Assembly: GCA_015069695.1 (NCBI GenBank) | Contig: JADCRZ010000013.1 | Location: 62,001 to 126,000 of the forward strand | Source of the DNA: Williamsia sp. | Lineage (GTDB): Bacteria; Bacteroidota; Bacteroidia; Chitinophagales; Chitinophagaceae | Direction: 5' to 3' | DNA: 64,000 nucleotides | In this document: positions 9,721 through 18,082 of the stretch, one piece after another | How the letters are laid out: the number at the start of each line of letters is the position of its first letter | Numbering within the stretch: the first letter of the stretch is position 1 | The notes under the pieces: generated by a model | Database searches by the model: none | Told to the model about the DNA's origin: nothing | Seen by the model: only the letters and a program-made list of their open reading frames with translations | Made by a program: the position numbers and the translations under genes

Positions 9721-10817
9721 TCCCTTCTTCTTTAGACATTGTCATCATCGGTCTCTCTATAACTTCTTCCTGGGGAAACGGGCATGCTACAACTTACCGG
9801 GGACTGGTGCGCGAGCTAAACAGGAGAGGCCACCGCGTCAGCTTTCTGGAACGCGATGTTCCCTGGTATGCTTCCAACCGGGATCTGCCCGATCCGCCGT
9901 TTTGCAGCACCATCCTGTACAACAGTGTCGAAGAATTAAGCGGTCAATACAAAGACCTGATCAGCTCCGCCGATCTGGTTATCGTCGGGTCTTATGTACC
10001 GGAAGGTGTTGCTGTAGGAGACCTGGTTACGGAAATAGCAGAAGGGCTGTCTGCTTTTTATGACATTGATACGCCGGTCACGCTTGCAAAAATTGAAAGA
10101 GGCGACTTTGAATACCTCCAACCTGATCTGATCGCAAAATACGATCTGTATCTTTCCTTTACCGGCGGGCCCATCCTTCAAAGAATAGAAAAGCACTACG
10201 GTTCTCCGATCGCCCGTCCGCTTTACTGCTCCTTTGATCCCGAACTTTATTTTCCGGAACAAACCGCTCTTCAATGGGACTTGGGTTATTTAGGTACATA
10301 CAGTGATGACCGGCAGCCGCCCCTGCAAGATCTGATGCTGCAGGCAGCTGAGCAACTGGCGCAAAAAAAGTTTGTGGTAGCCGGGCCGCAGTATCCTGCG
10401 CAGATCCGTTGGCCCCGCAATGTGGAGCGCATCGAACACCTGCCACCAGCAGCGCACCGCTCGTTCTACAACAGCCAGCGCTTTACCATGAACATCACGC
10501 GTGCAGATATGATCAGGGCAGGATATTCACCGAGCGTGCGCTTGTTTGAAGCCGCAGCCTGTGGTACCCCGCTCATCAGCGATTACTGGGATGGCATCCA
10601 CAGTATTTTTGAAGCCGGTTCCGAAATCCTGATTGCCAGGTCTGCTGCAGATACAATCAGTTATCTGAACGACATCGGTGAAGAAGAGAGAAAAGAGATC
10701 GGAGAACGGGCGCGGAAAAAAGTAATGGAGCACCATACCGCTGCACACAGGGCAATGGAACTGGAAATTTATTACCGGGAAGCACTCAGCGTTAAAAATA
10801 AAGTCAGTATAAACTAA
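9717..10817 (+). CDS. CgeB-like glycosyltransferase, third of three
   Basis: A 366-residue paralogue of the upstream gene, with the same domain order and a matching C-terminal signature (NITRADMIRAGYSPSVRLFE, then DYWDGI and FEAGSEI). It is coupled to the preceding gene by a 4-bp overlap. A strong hairpin with a T-run follows its stop codon directly, so this is the end of the operon. Three adjacent members of one transferase family suggest successive additions to one glycan chain or divergence after duplication. Confidence 0.82.
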   Translation: MIPSSLDIVIIGLSITSSWGNGHATTYRGLVRELNRRGHRVSFLERDVPWYASNRDLPDPPFCSTILYNSVEELSGQYKDLISSADLVIVGSYVPEGVAVGDLVTEIAEGLSAFYDIDTPVTLAKIERGDFEYLQPDLIAKYDLYLSFTGGPILQRIEKHYGSPIARPLYCSFDPELYFPEQTALQWDLGYLGTYSDDRQPPLQDLMLQAAEQLAQKKFVVAGPQYPAQIRWPRNVERIEHLPPAAHRSFYNSQRFTMNITRADMIRAGYSPSVRLFEAAACGTPLISDYWDGIHSIFEAGSEILIARSAADTISYLNDIGEEERKEIGERARKKVMEHHTAAHRAMELEIYYREALSVKNKVSIN

Positions 10818-10850
10818 AAGCACCTGAACGATCATCAGGTGCTTTGTTTT
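10818..10850 (+). terminator. Rho-independent terminator of the glycosyltransferase operon
   Basis: A 10-bp perfect stem (AAGCACCTGA at 10818-10827 with TCAGGTGCTT at 10835-10844), a 7-nt loop and a T-rich tail (TGTTTT). It starts immediately after the stop codon of the third CgeB-like gene. Confidence 0.85.
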
Positions 10851-10932
10851 AATCCCCGCCGCTTTGGGTATGTAAAATCTTCCTCAGTCTGCAAAACAGC
10901 TGCAGGCTGTGCATGCAATCAGCTTGCAAATA

Positions 10933-11187
10933 TCAACTTTCTTTCTTCGGCTCGTCCCAGACAATGTTTTCTGCATCTTCTACCGACAAGCCATTTTCTT
11001 CCAGGTCTTTTTCATCAAGCACCGGGGTGCCATCGTCTTCCACCGCATCATTGCTTTCTGCACCTGTTGAAACCGGGCGATTGACAGCAGGCTGTCCTTT
11101 TTCTGTATCGTCGTCTGCCTTGAAATCAGGTTGTTTATCCGTATTCATAGTTGTGTTTTGATCAGATAGATTCAACTTTTGTTCCAT
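10933..11187 (-). CDS. Small acidic hypothetical protein
   Basis: An 84-residue, strongly acidic, probably disordered protein with no Cys, no signal peptide and no membrane segment. It is rich in Asp, Glu, Asn and Thr and ends in a short D/E-rich motif followed by PKKES. An internal ATG at 11148 (residue 14) is an equally good start. It lies 28 bp downstream of the histidine-phosphatase gene and may be co-transcribed with it. Small acidic proteins of this type are common in Chitinophagaceae, but I do not recognise a function. Confidence 0.55.
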   Translation of the reverse strand: MEQKLNLSDQNTTMNTDKQPDFKADDDTEKGQPAVNRPVSTGAESNDAVEDDGTPVLDEKDLEENGLSVEDAENIVWDEPKKES

Positions 11188-11215
11188 CGCATTGCTGTGT
11201 ATAAACCGGCTGGCA

Positions 11216-11818
11216 TTATAATTTTAGTTCGCCTGTATGGTTCAGCAAGATGATGCGGGCTGCATCGTCTCCGATTTCCAAAATGCTTACAGAGGCAGGA
11301 CTGATCTCGATGCGCTGAAACAAATCGAGGTGGATGCCGGCATAGTAGGCAATGGTAGCTTTGATCAGATCGGAATGACTGATAACGGCAACCAGTTGTC
11401 CGGCATGTTGCAGGCGGAGTTTTTCCAATCCCCTGATCATGCGGAGCTGCGCTTCTGCCATCAGCTCACCAGCCGGGATGCGGGTAGCACTGCGAAAGCT
11501 GTTGAAGCGTTGGAAGGAGAGTTGGATGTCCAGTTCCTGAAAAGATTTGTTTGTCCAATCACCAAACTGGATCTCCAGAAAATCTTCGTTGATCCGGGTT
11601 GGGCAATGCAGCCTCTCTTCTATTGGCAAAGCCGTTTCCAGCGCGCGTTCCAGCGGACTGCTGTATATCGCTGCCACGGGTAAATGGGAAAGGCGTGCGG
11701 CTAATTCTTGGGCTTGTTCCCTTCCTGCTGCGTTTAAATAGACACCGGGTGCCCGTCCGGAAAGTGACCGGCCAACTGAGTCAGTGAGGGCATGGCGGAT
11801 AAGAAGAAATTTGGTCAT
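11216..11818 (-). CDS. Histidine phosphatase family protein (phosphoglycerate mutase-like)
   Basis: A 200-residue branch-1 histidine phosphatase. The catalytic RH motif is R7-H8 (LIRHA), followed by a second arginine segment (SSPLERALETA) and the C-terminal catalytic-pocket histidine in ISHSD. The usual RHGxT is replaced by RHALT, which keeps the phospho-accepting histidine. Family members hydrolyse small phosphorylated metabolites such as sugar phosphates and alpha-ribazole phosphate; the substrate here is unknown. It faces away from the glycan genes and is not part of either operon. Confidence 0.85.
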   Translation of the reverse strand: MTKFLLIRHALTDSVGRSLSGRAPGVYLNAAGREQAQELAARLSHLPVAAIYSSPLERALETALPIEERLHCPTRINEDFLEIQFGDWTNKSFQELDIQLSFQRFNSFRSATRIPAGELMAEAQLRMIRGLEKLRLQHAGQLVAVISHSDLIKATIAYYAGIHLDLFQRIEISPASVSILEIGDDAARIILLNHTGELKL

Positions 11819-11879
11819 GAAAGGAAATTTTTGGGCTGATAATTATTTATTTTTTTGTTTGTCCTGCAAGCAATTTTAT

Positions 11880-11887
11880 CAAAGATA
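11880..11887 (-). promoter_or_regulatory. Possible -7 box upstream of the histidine-phosphatase gene
   Basis: The minus strand reads TATCTTTG, a full match to the Bacteroidota -7 consensus TAnnTTTG, about 60 bp before the start codon at 11818. No clear TTG element lies at the -33 position, so support is limited to one box. Confidence 0.35.
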
Positions 11888-12069
11888 AATGCCGTAATTT
11901 ACTCGCTTTATTTGCAGGAACCAGGCTGCCTCTTACGATTGCTCACGAAGTACAACACTTATGGGAATACCATCCCTACCTTAAATCTGCCTGCCGTTCT
12001 ATCCTTGGCATACGGACGCAAAAGCAACGTCCATTTATCATGAACTAAAACCTTAGAACAGACATCAAG

Positions 12070-13161
12070 ATGAGTAGATTAAACATAGGCGTCCTTACAT
12101 TTCACCGGTGCATCAATTACGGTAGCTACTGGCAGGCCCGCTGTCTGGCAGAAGGCTTACAGGCCCGCGGACACCAGGCCGTTTTGCTTGACCACGATCT
12201 TCCACGCGTCAACATTGCAGAGTGGAAATGTGCTTTTCAGCCCGTGCTGCCCACGCATGTTCCGCGCAGCGATTACCCGCTGTACCGGAAAAAGATCGAA
12301 GGCTTTTTCCGGGCTTTTGAACTCATGCCTCTTTCTCCGCGCTTTCACCTGGAAGATCTTTCCGGCATGGAAAGTTATGACACGGTGGTTGTCGGGAGCG
12401 ATGAAGTGTGGAACCTGCACCATCCCTGGTTTGGCAGATCTCCGCTTTTTTGGGGTGATGGGATCCAGGCCCATAGCCTGATCTCTTATGCAGCAAGCTT
12501 TGGCAATTACAATGCAGCCTGGGGGTTGGAGCCTGGTTGGGCAGAAAAGCTGCAAAATTTTGACATGATCTCTGTAAGGGATGAAAACTCCCGTCTCATC
12601 ATCAAAGGAGCGCTCCACTTTGAACCTGAACTGGTATTGGATCCTTGCCTCCAGTTCACACCCCGGCCCGAACACCGGGATCATCACCTGATGGACAAGC
12701 CCTATGTGGCTGTATACGGACATAATTTTTCAGCAGCCTTTGCAGATAAGATCCGCCGCTTTGCTGCTCAGCAAAATTTACCTCTTGTAAGCATAGGTTA
12801 CCGCAACGATTGGGCAGATAAACAATGGATCACCGCCGACCCGCATGATTTTGCCCATTTCATTGCCCGTTCGCAGGCAGTCGCAACCAATTTTTTTCAT
12901 GGCTGCGTATTTGCCCTGCGCAATGCAAAACCTTTTGTCTGCGAAAGCTCGCCTTACCGGAGCATCAAGGTACAAGCCCTGATGGCAACCGTAGGAGGGG
13001 AGCAGCACCTGCTTACCCCCGATGCGTCCGATAGCGCTTATCATGCATTGCTAAGCCAGCCGATTGATCCCATCATACCAGCAAATATCGAACGGCTGCG
13101 CGAGGTATCTAACGCATACCTGGACGATGCCCTGGTCATCAAACAATTAAAATCTGCATGA
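12070..13161 (+). CDS. Polysaccharide pyruvyl transferase family protein
   Basis: A 363-residue GT-B-like protein of the PS_pyruv_trans family, which adds ketal pyruvate from phosphoenolpyruvate to sugars of surface polysaccharides. Supporting segments are the N-terminal GVLTFHRCINYGSYWQA, the central VVVGSDEVWN and the late FHGCVFALRNAKPFV, each typical of the family. It is cytosolic. The stop overlaps the next start (ATGA at 13158-13161). Pairing with a coenzyme-F420 hydrogenase beta-like gene recurs in polysaccharide loci and suggests a shared step. Confidence 0.86.
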   Translation: MSRLNIGVLTFHRCINYGSYWQARCLAEGLQARGHQAVLLDHDLPRVNIAEWKCAFQPVLPTHVPRSDYPLYRKKIEGFFRAFELMPLSPRFHLEDLSGMESYDTVVVGSDEVWNLHHPWFGRSPLFWGDGIQAHSLISYAASFGNYNAAWGLEPGWAEKLQNFDMISVRDENSRLIIKGALHFEPELVLDPCLQFTPRPEHRDHHLMDKPYVAVYGHNFSAAFADKIRRFAAQQNLPLVSIGYRNDWADKQWITADPHDFAHFIARSQAVATNFFHGCVFALRNAKPFVCESSPYRSIKVQALMATVGGEQHLLTPDASDSAYHALLSQPIDPIIPANIERLREVSNAYLDDALVIKQLKSA

Positions 13162-14540
13162 GCAAGCTGTTAAGTCCGCGTGACATCGTTCATTCCCACT
13201 TGTGCATCGGTTGCGGCAGCTGTGCCGCCCAGGCTGCTCCGGAAGCCCGGATGGAACTGGATGCCTATGGAGAGCTGAAACCTGCCGGCAAGACTTCCTG
13301 GTTCCATCACCGGTCAGAAAAGTTTACGGCTACCTGTCCCTTCTCACCCCAAGCCTTAAACGAAGATGAATTGGCTGCCAGGCTTTACCCGGACACTTCT
13401 TACAGGGACGCAGCCCTGGGTCATTTTCAGACGGCTTATGTAGGCTATGCGGCAGAAGATGATTTCCGGCTGCAGGGAAGCTCGGGCGGGATGGTAAGCT
13501 GGGTAGCAAGAGAACTGCTGAAAAAGGGTTTGATAGATGGTGTGGCGCATGTGGTTGCGGTGAAAGATCCGCAGGAAGGAGGCCGCTTTTTTCAATACCG
13601 TATATCACGCACGGAAGAAGAGGTGCGCGAAGGCGCCAAGTCGCGCTATTATCCGGTTGATTTATGTGAGGTCCTTTCGCTCATCCGCGAAGTTCCGGGG
13701 CGTTATGCGGTGGTCGGCATTCCCTGCTTTATCAAAGCTGTCCAGCTTCTTCGCCAGCAAGATCCGCTCTTCCGGGAACGCATTTGCTTTACGCTCGGGC
13801 TTTTTTGCGGGCACATGAAGAGTGCGCGGTTTGTAGAAAGCTTTGCCTGGCAGATGAAGGTGCCGGTAAGCGAGATCAGGCAGGTAGAGTTCCGGCACAA
13901 AGATCCGGACCGGCCTGCAAACTGGTACAATGCCCGGCTAACATTGCGGAATGGACAAGTTGTGAACAAAGACTGGTGGCACCTGAGTGATGGCGATTGG
14001 GGAGCCGGTTTTTTTATGAATGCAGCCTGTAATTTTTGTGATGATGTGGTTGCCGAAACGGCCGATATTTCGTTTGGAGATGCATGGGTTGAGCCTTACT
14101 CATCTGATGGCAAAGGCACGAATGTAGTTGTTGTGCGTTCACCGGTTGTAGAAAAACTGGTTGCAGATGCTATTGAGGAGAAAAGATTGCAGCTTGATCA
14201 AGTTGATGCCCGCTTTGTTGAGCAAACACAGGCAGCTGGTTTCCGGCAGCGGCGCGAAGGACTGGCCTACAGATTAACCTGGTGGCGCAAAGGCGTGCAG
14301 CCCCGCAAAAGAGTGGCACCCGACCAGCACACACCTATCACGCGGCGCAAATTGATTTACCGGATGCGTTACCAGATTTCAGCCTGGTGCCATCCTGTGT
14401 TTAGATTGGCCCGGCGGATAAAAGCACCCCGGCTTTACATCAGATGGGCCCACCTGTCGCTCGCCCTTTACCAGGGCCTGGCTTACCACAGGGGCCGGAT
14501 TGGCGCGTTTATCAAGCGCCTGGGTGCAGAACGGGAGTGA
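13158..14540 (+). CDS. Coenzyme F420 hydrogenase/dehydrogenase beta subunit-like iron-sulfur protein
   Basis: A 460-residue FrhB-family protein. An N-terminal CIGCGSC cluster ligates an Fe-S centre. The core has QGSSGGMVS, VVGIPCFIKA and GLFCGHMKS, the conserved flavin- and Fe-S-binding parts of the FrhB fold, and a later CNFCDD pair gives more cysteine ligands. About 90 basic, poorly conserved C-terminal residues follow. Bacteroidota do not make F420, so in polysaccharide clusters this family is thought to act as a flavin-dependent reductase with the neighbouring pyruvyl transferase (inference). A hairpin follows the gene. Confidence 0.82.
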   Translation: MSKLLSPRDIVHSHLCIGCGSCAAQAAPEARMELDAYGELKPAGKTSWFHHRSEKFTATCPFSPQALNEDELAARLYPDTSYRDAALGHFQTAYVGYAAEDDFRLQGSSGGMVSWVARELLKKGLIDGVAHVVAVKDPQEGGRFFQYRISRTEEEVREGAKSRYYPVDLCEVLSLIREVPGRYAVVGIPCFIKAVQLLRQQDPLFRERICFTLGLFCGHMKSARFVESFAWQMKVPVSEIRQVEFRHKDPDRPANWYNARLTLRNGQVVNKDWWHLSDGDWGAGFFMNAACNFCDDVVAETADISFGDAWVEPYSSDGKGTNVVVVRSPVVEKLVADAIEEKRLQLDQVDARFVEQTQAAGFRQRREGLAYRLTWWRKGVQPRKRVAPDQHTPITRRKLIYRMRYQISAWCHPVFRLARRIKAPRLYIRWAHLSLALYQGLAYHRGRIGAFIKRLGAERE

Positions 14541-14565
14541 TGCTAAATGGAATGTGGAGGCTGAT

Positions 14566-14593
14566 GTTGTATGTTCCTACCGGAACATACAAC
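14566..14593. terminator. Hairpin between convergent genes, probable bidirectional terminator
   Basis: A perfect 12-bp stem (GTTGTATGTTCC at 14566-14577 and GGAACATACAAC at 14582-14593) with a 4-nt loop. It lies in the 95-bp gap between the stop of the F420-beta-like gene and the stop of the convergent GT9-like gene. There is no T-run, so termination is inferred from position and stem strength. Confidence 0.6.
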
Positions 14594-14635
14594 GCTATAT
14601 CGATACATCTATTCCGGTTTGGGTGGAAGTGCTCA

Positions 14636-15598
14636 TCAGCTTTGCGTCGTCTTTTCCAGCTTTGCGGCAGCCTTCTCAATCACAGGCATCCATTCGCCGG
14701 GATGCTCCTGCCGCAGGAGCCGCATGGTTGGGTACCAGGGACTGTCTTCCCGCTTTTCCATCCAGCGCCAGTCTGCATCGGCGTGCAGCAGGGTCCATAC
14801 GGGAACATCCATTGCGCCTGCCAGATGCACGGGCATAGAATCCACTGAGATCAACAGATCCATCGCACGAACGATGCGGGCGTATTCGGGTAAACTGTGT
14901 TCACCCAGGTAGCTGCCAAACTCACCGTTCCACCCTGCATCCTGTGCGTTTGACTGAAGAATATAAAACTGAACGCGGGATATCCCGGCGAGCGGATAAA
15001 ACATGGAAAACGGGATCGAACGGCGCTCGTCCCAATCCCCTGCTTTCCAGACCAGCCCTACTTTAAACGCTTCTTTGTTGGGCATCAGGGGGGCAGGCTC
15101 TACCCGCAGGTAAGGAATTGAAGCAGGAATACTGCCCAGTGTAGTCCGGAAAATATGCGGCAGTTCCATGATCTCTACATCGGCATCATATTGGGCTTCC
15201 GGTGTGCCATCATGCAGCGGTAGCAATTCGTCAATCCCCTCTATTGTTTTCAGCAGTGGAATAAGGGGCGCTTGTGCCCAAACAATCACCTTGGCTGCAA
15301 TAGCTTTTAACAAGTGCATATAGCGGATAAACTGGATGGTATCACCTAAACCGTGATAGCAGCGTACGAGTACGCGTTTTCCGTGGAGCGGCTCCCCGTT
15401 CCAGATCCATTGAACATGCCGGGGCAGGTGCCAGCAGGTTATGCCTGCGCGTAACCGGAGCACGGCATCGCTGTTCTTCCAGGCCATGTCATAATCGCCG
15501 CGGCGCATGCAGCTCAGCCAGCTGGTTGATAGGTCTTCCTGAATTGGGTTGCTCATACGGATTTTACGTGCAGGAAATTTTGTTTCTTCAACATGCAC
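14636..15598 (-). CDS. GT9-like (heptosyltransferase-type) glycosyltransferase
   Basis: A 320-residue GT-B protein with segments typical of TPR-linked GT9/GT41-like transferases: RCYHGLGDTIQFIRY near residue 80, a GLVWKAGD strand start, and the late DSMPVHLAGAM motif that corresponds to the donor-binding loop of ADP-heptose transferases. The TPR part is reduced to a short N-terminal helix pair. ATG codons at 15598 and 15556 are both possible starts. It is the last gene of a minus-strand operon with a methyltransferase and a glycoside hydrolase, transcribed toward the main glycan cluster. Confidence 0.78.
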   Translation of the reverse strand: MHVEETKFPARKIRMSNPIQEDLSTSWLSCMRRGDYDMAWKNSDAVLRLRAGITCWHLPRHVQWIWNGEPLHGKRVLVRCYHGLGDTIQFIRYMHLLKAIAAKVIVWAQAPLIPLLKTIEGIDELLPLHDGTPEAQYDADVEIMELPHIFRTTLGSIPASIPYLRVEPAPLMPNKEAFKVGLVWKAGDWDERRSIPFSMFYPLAGISRVQFYILQSNAQDAGWNGEFGSYLGEHSLPEYARIVRAMDLLISVDSMPVHLAGAMDVPVWTLLHADADWRWMEKREDSPWYPTMRLLRQEHPGEWMPVIEKAAAKLEKTTQS

Positions 15599-15615
15599 AT
15601 GTCAGTCTGCCTGCA

Positions 15616-16500
15616 TCAGGTATAACGACGCACCATTTCAACGCAGAAATCGGCGTACTCTTCGATGTTTTTGGGTGGACTGGTATGATGGGGCTGGATG
15701 CCTTTTGATTCGGGTGTAAAGCAAAAGGTAGCCGTCACATCAAACTCCTCAAGCGCTTTCATCATCTTGTCGTACCAGACGTCTCCACCCGGCCGTATGT
15801 AATCAGCCCAGCTTAGCCCGGTGCGCAGGCGTTTGATGCCGAGCCGGCGCATCCATTCTATGGCAGTGTCCAGGCGCGGGTCTTCAAAATGAAACCATTG
15901 ACAGACACCCATCTCTGGTGTATAGTCGCTGAAATGCCTGAGCGCCAGCTTGGGCAGGCCATCCTTGTTCAGCAGACCCAGGTAAAAATGGCGGTAATAC
16001 GATGAACCTTCGGCTTCCCTGTGCCGGGTGGTGGCTCCCCATTCCTGGGGCAGGTCAAATAAGCTGTACCAGTGAATCCGGTTTACCCTGCCCAGTAACA
16101 ATTCTGCCGTGCGGCGCAAACCAAATTCCTGTACTTCTTCTGCGCCAAAACTGGATACGCCTACTTCTGTAACCCATACGGGCAGGTCGGTGACCGCCTC
16201 AATTTCCCCGATCTTGTTTCTCCATTCATCGATCATCCAGAGGTTCCAGTCCAGCGGAAAACCGTGTACGGCTACTACATTCATATCGTCCAGGGCGCCA
16301 TATCCCTGCAGGCGCCTGATAAATTGCGGATCGATGGGAGAGATGCCTCCCAAAACCCGGAGGATGCCCGGGTTTTCGGCTTTAACGGCCTGTGCCGCCA
16401 GCCTGACCATTTCTCCAAATGTTCTCCATTCCGGATCTATTTCGTTGGCCCAATGCGATTTGTTGTTCGGTTCATTCCAAAACTTAACAGCCTCGATCAT
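15616..16500 (-). CDS. Circularly permuted clan GH-A glycoside hydrolase (GH39/xylosidase-like)
   Basis: A 294-residue protein. It starts almost at the acid/base motif: FWNEPNN gives E10, and the nucleophile-like E112 sits in WVTEVGVSSFG. After the strand with HWYSLFD, the chain continues into parts that normally form the N-terminal third of this barrel: a strand with QWFHFED, then RRLGIKRLRTGLSW, then DVTATFCFTPES, and it ends in FCVEMVRRYT. In ordinary members that last segment leads directly into KFWNEPNN. The strand order is therefore 4-5-6-7-8-1-2-3. An in-frame TAA lies just upstream of the ATG and a TGA follows the last residue, so the ends are real. No signal peptide; 15 bp after the methyltransferase gene. 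Confidence 0.75.
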   Translation of the reverse strand: MIEAVKFWNEPNNKSHWANEIDPEWRTFGEMVRLAAQAVKAENPGILRVLGGISPIDPQFIRRLQGYGALDDMNVVAVHGFPLDWNLWMIDEWRNKIGEIEAVTDLPVWVTEVGVSSFGAEEVQEFGLRRTAELLLGRVNRIHWYSLFDLPQEWGATTRHREAEGSSYYRHFYLGLLNKDGLPKLALRHFSDYTPEMGVCQWFHFEDPRLDTAIEWMRRLGIKRLRTGLSWADYIRPGGDVWYDKMMKALEEFDVTATFCFTPESKGIQPHHTSPPKNIEEYADFCVEMVRRYT

Positions 16501-16515
16501 ATCATCAAACTTTAC

Positions 16516-17295
16516 TTATTTTTTTGCCGGGTAAACAGCACGGGGTTGGTTATCGGGTAACTGGGCTGCACGGCGGCAGATGTAGACTTCCTTTTCCGGA
16601 TGGTCTGTGATCTCAAAACCGGCGCTGCGAAGCATGGCTTCCATGCCTGCCTGGTTGGGGATCCACCAGTTGGTAGGATCGTGTGAGTAGCGTTTTTCAA
16701 TAAAATACATTTGCGGAAAACCGGGACTGTCAAAGATGCCGGTTTCTGCAAAATCATAGTCCCCTTCCAGCGGATCAATCTGGCTGCTGCCGCGCTGCAT
16801 GGATTGAAAGATCAGCTGGTCTTTTACCACGTGTTCGTAGAGCAGGTCAAGCGCCAGCAGGGGGTGACGAAGATGGTATAGTACGCCCATAAAAATCACG
16901 ATGTCAAATTTCTCGTTCAGTTGGGCAATTTCAAATACCGACATGTTTTTAAACTCGATGTCAGCTCCTAAAATGCGTGCTGCAAAACGGGCCTGCGCAA
17001 GGTATCTTTCGTCTGAGTCGATGCCTACCACGCGTGCAGCACCGCGCCGCTTCATTTCGATGGAGTAGAAGCCGGCATTGCAGCCGATATCAAGCACGGT
17101 TTTGCCCAGGAGGTCCTGCGCAATCGCATGAGAAAAGCCCTGAAACTTGACAGTGGGATAATCACCCAAAAAGTGATCAGGCGCCGTTTTGACCCCTTTC
17201 AGGTCAATGTTGTGAAACCATTTTCCAAGCTTGCTTATTTCTTCCCGGATCTGACCGGTTTCATGTTCGTTTGATAAAACAGGTTGATTATTCAT
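16516..17295 (-). CDS. CmoB-like SAM-dependent methyltransferase
   Basis: A 259-residue class I methyltransferase. The SAM-binding motif is VLDIGCNAGFYS (about 86-97) with the acidic residue in VVGIDSD. The later FMGVLYHLRHPLLALD segment and the N-terminal WFHNIDL resemble CmoB (the carboxymethyl-transferring tRNA enzyme) and related methyltransferases found in glycan clusters (TIGR04290-type; assigned from memory, not by search). It is the first gene of the minus-strand operon with the permuted hydrolase and the GT9-like transferase, so a sugar is a more likely substrate than tRNA. True CmoB is longer, near 320 residues. Confidence 0.8.
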   Translation of the reverse strand: MNNQPVLSNEHETGQIREEISKLGKWFHNIDLKGVKTAPDHFLGDYPTVKFQGFSHAIAQDLLGKTVLDIGCNAGFYSIEMKRRGAARVVGIDSDERYLAQARFAARILGADIEFKNMSVFEIAQLNEKFDIVIFMGVLYHLRHPLLALDLLYEHVVKDQLIFQSMQRGSSQIDPLEGDYDFAETGIFDSPGFPQMYFIEKRYSHDPTNWWIPNQAGMEAMLRSAGFEITDHPEKEVYICRRAAQLPDNQPRAVYPAKK

Positions 17296-17500
17296 TTGAT
17301 AAAGGGTGAATAAAAAACAATGTGGTGAATGCTCATTAATTTCTCACCAGGAGGATCTTAAAAATAAAAACGGGCGGCTGATAAGGTTGTGCAAACAATA
17401 TCTACCACCCTTTACAAAGCTGCCGATTTTGTGCAGGCAAGAATAGGCAAAGTTGCGGGCTTCACCAAAACAGAAAAGAAATATTTATGACTGGGCAGGT

Positions 17501-18082
17501 TTATCTCGATAGACAAGCAGGTGATTCATTGATCTGCTTGCGGAGGTGTGCCAGTCCGTACCGCATTCTTGCCACCGATGTGGTTACACTTGTATTCATC
17601 AGGGAGGCAATTTTTTTAAAACAAAGTCCATCAAAGTAGCGGTAGCAAACCACTTTTTTCTGTTCCTCGGGCAAACAGTTCAGCAAGCTGAAGAGCTGAA
17701 GCTGCAGTTGCCTGGCAACCAGGTTGTCTTCCGCATTCGGCTGTTCAGTTGCACCTGCCCACTCTTCATAAACGATTTGCACGGTAGGGGAAAGTTGGGC
17801 TGTTTTACGAAGATGATCCAAACACAGGTTGCGCACAATGCGCAGGGCCCAGGGCAGGAATTTTCCCTGTTCATTGTATTTCCTGTTCTCGATGGAAGTA
17901 TAGATCCGGATAAAAGCTTCCTGGGAAAGATCTTCTGCTACCGTAGCGTCTTTTACATAGTGAATGATAACCCTGCGAACATCTTCTTTGTAGCGAAAGA
18001 ACAGGAGTTCAAAAGCTTTTTTATGGCCTTTGTGGAAATGATCGATCAGTTCGGTGTCTGTTAAGCTTTGCAGTAATCTCAT
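17501..18082 (-). CDS. ECF-type RNA polymerase sigma factor
   Basis: A 193-residue sigma-70 family protein with only regions 2 and 4. Region 2 spans about 20-95 (DLSQEAFIRIY and FLPWALRIVRNLCLDHLRK) and region 4 about 120-185 (LPEEQKKVVCYRYFDGLCFKKIASLM, a helix-turn-helix). No FecR-type anti-sigma gene follows it, unlike many Bacteroidota ECF factors tied to TonB receptors. The nearest FecR-like protein is far away at 45.4 kb. It is monocistronic, divergent from the small basic gene at 18399. Target promoters unknown. Confidence 0.88.
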   Translation of the reverse strand: MRLLQSLTDTELIDHFHKGHKKAFELLFFRYKEDVRRVIIHYVKDATVAEDLSQEAFIRIYTSIENRKYNEQGKFLPWALRIVRNLCLDHLRKTAQLSPTVQIVYEEWAGATEQPNAEDNLVARQLQLQLFSLLNCLPEEQKKVVCYRYFDGLCFKKIASLMNTSVTTSVARMRYGLAHLRKQINESPACLSR

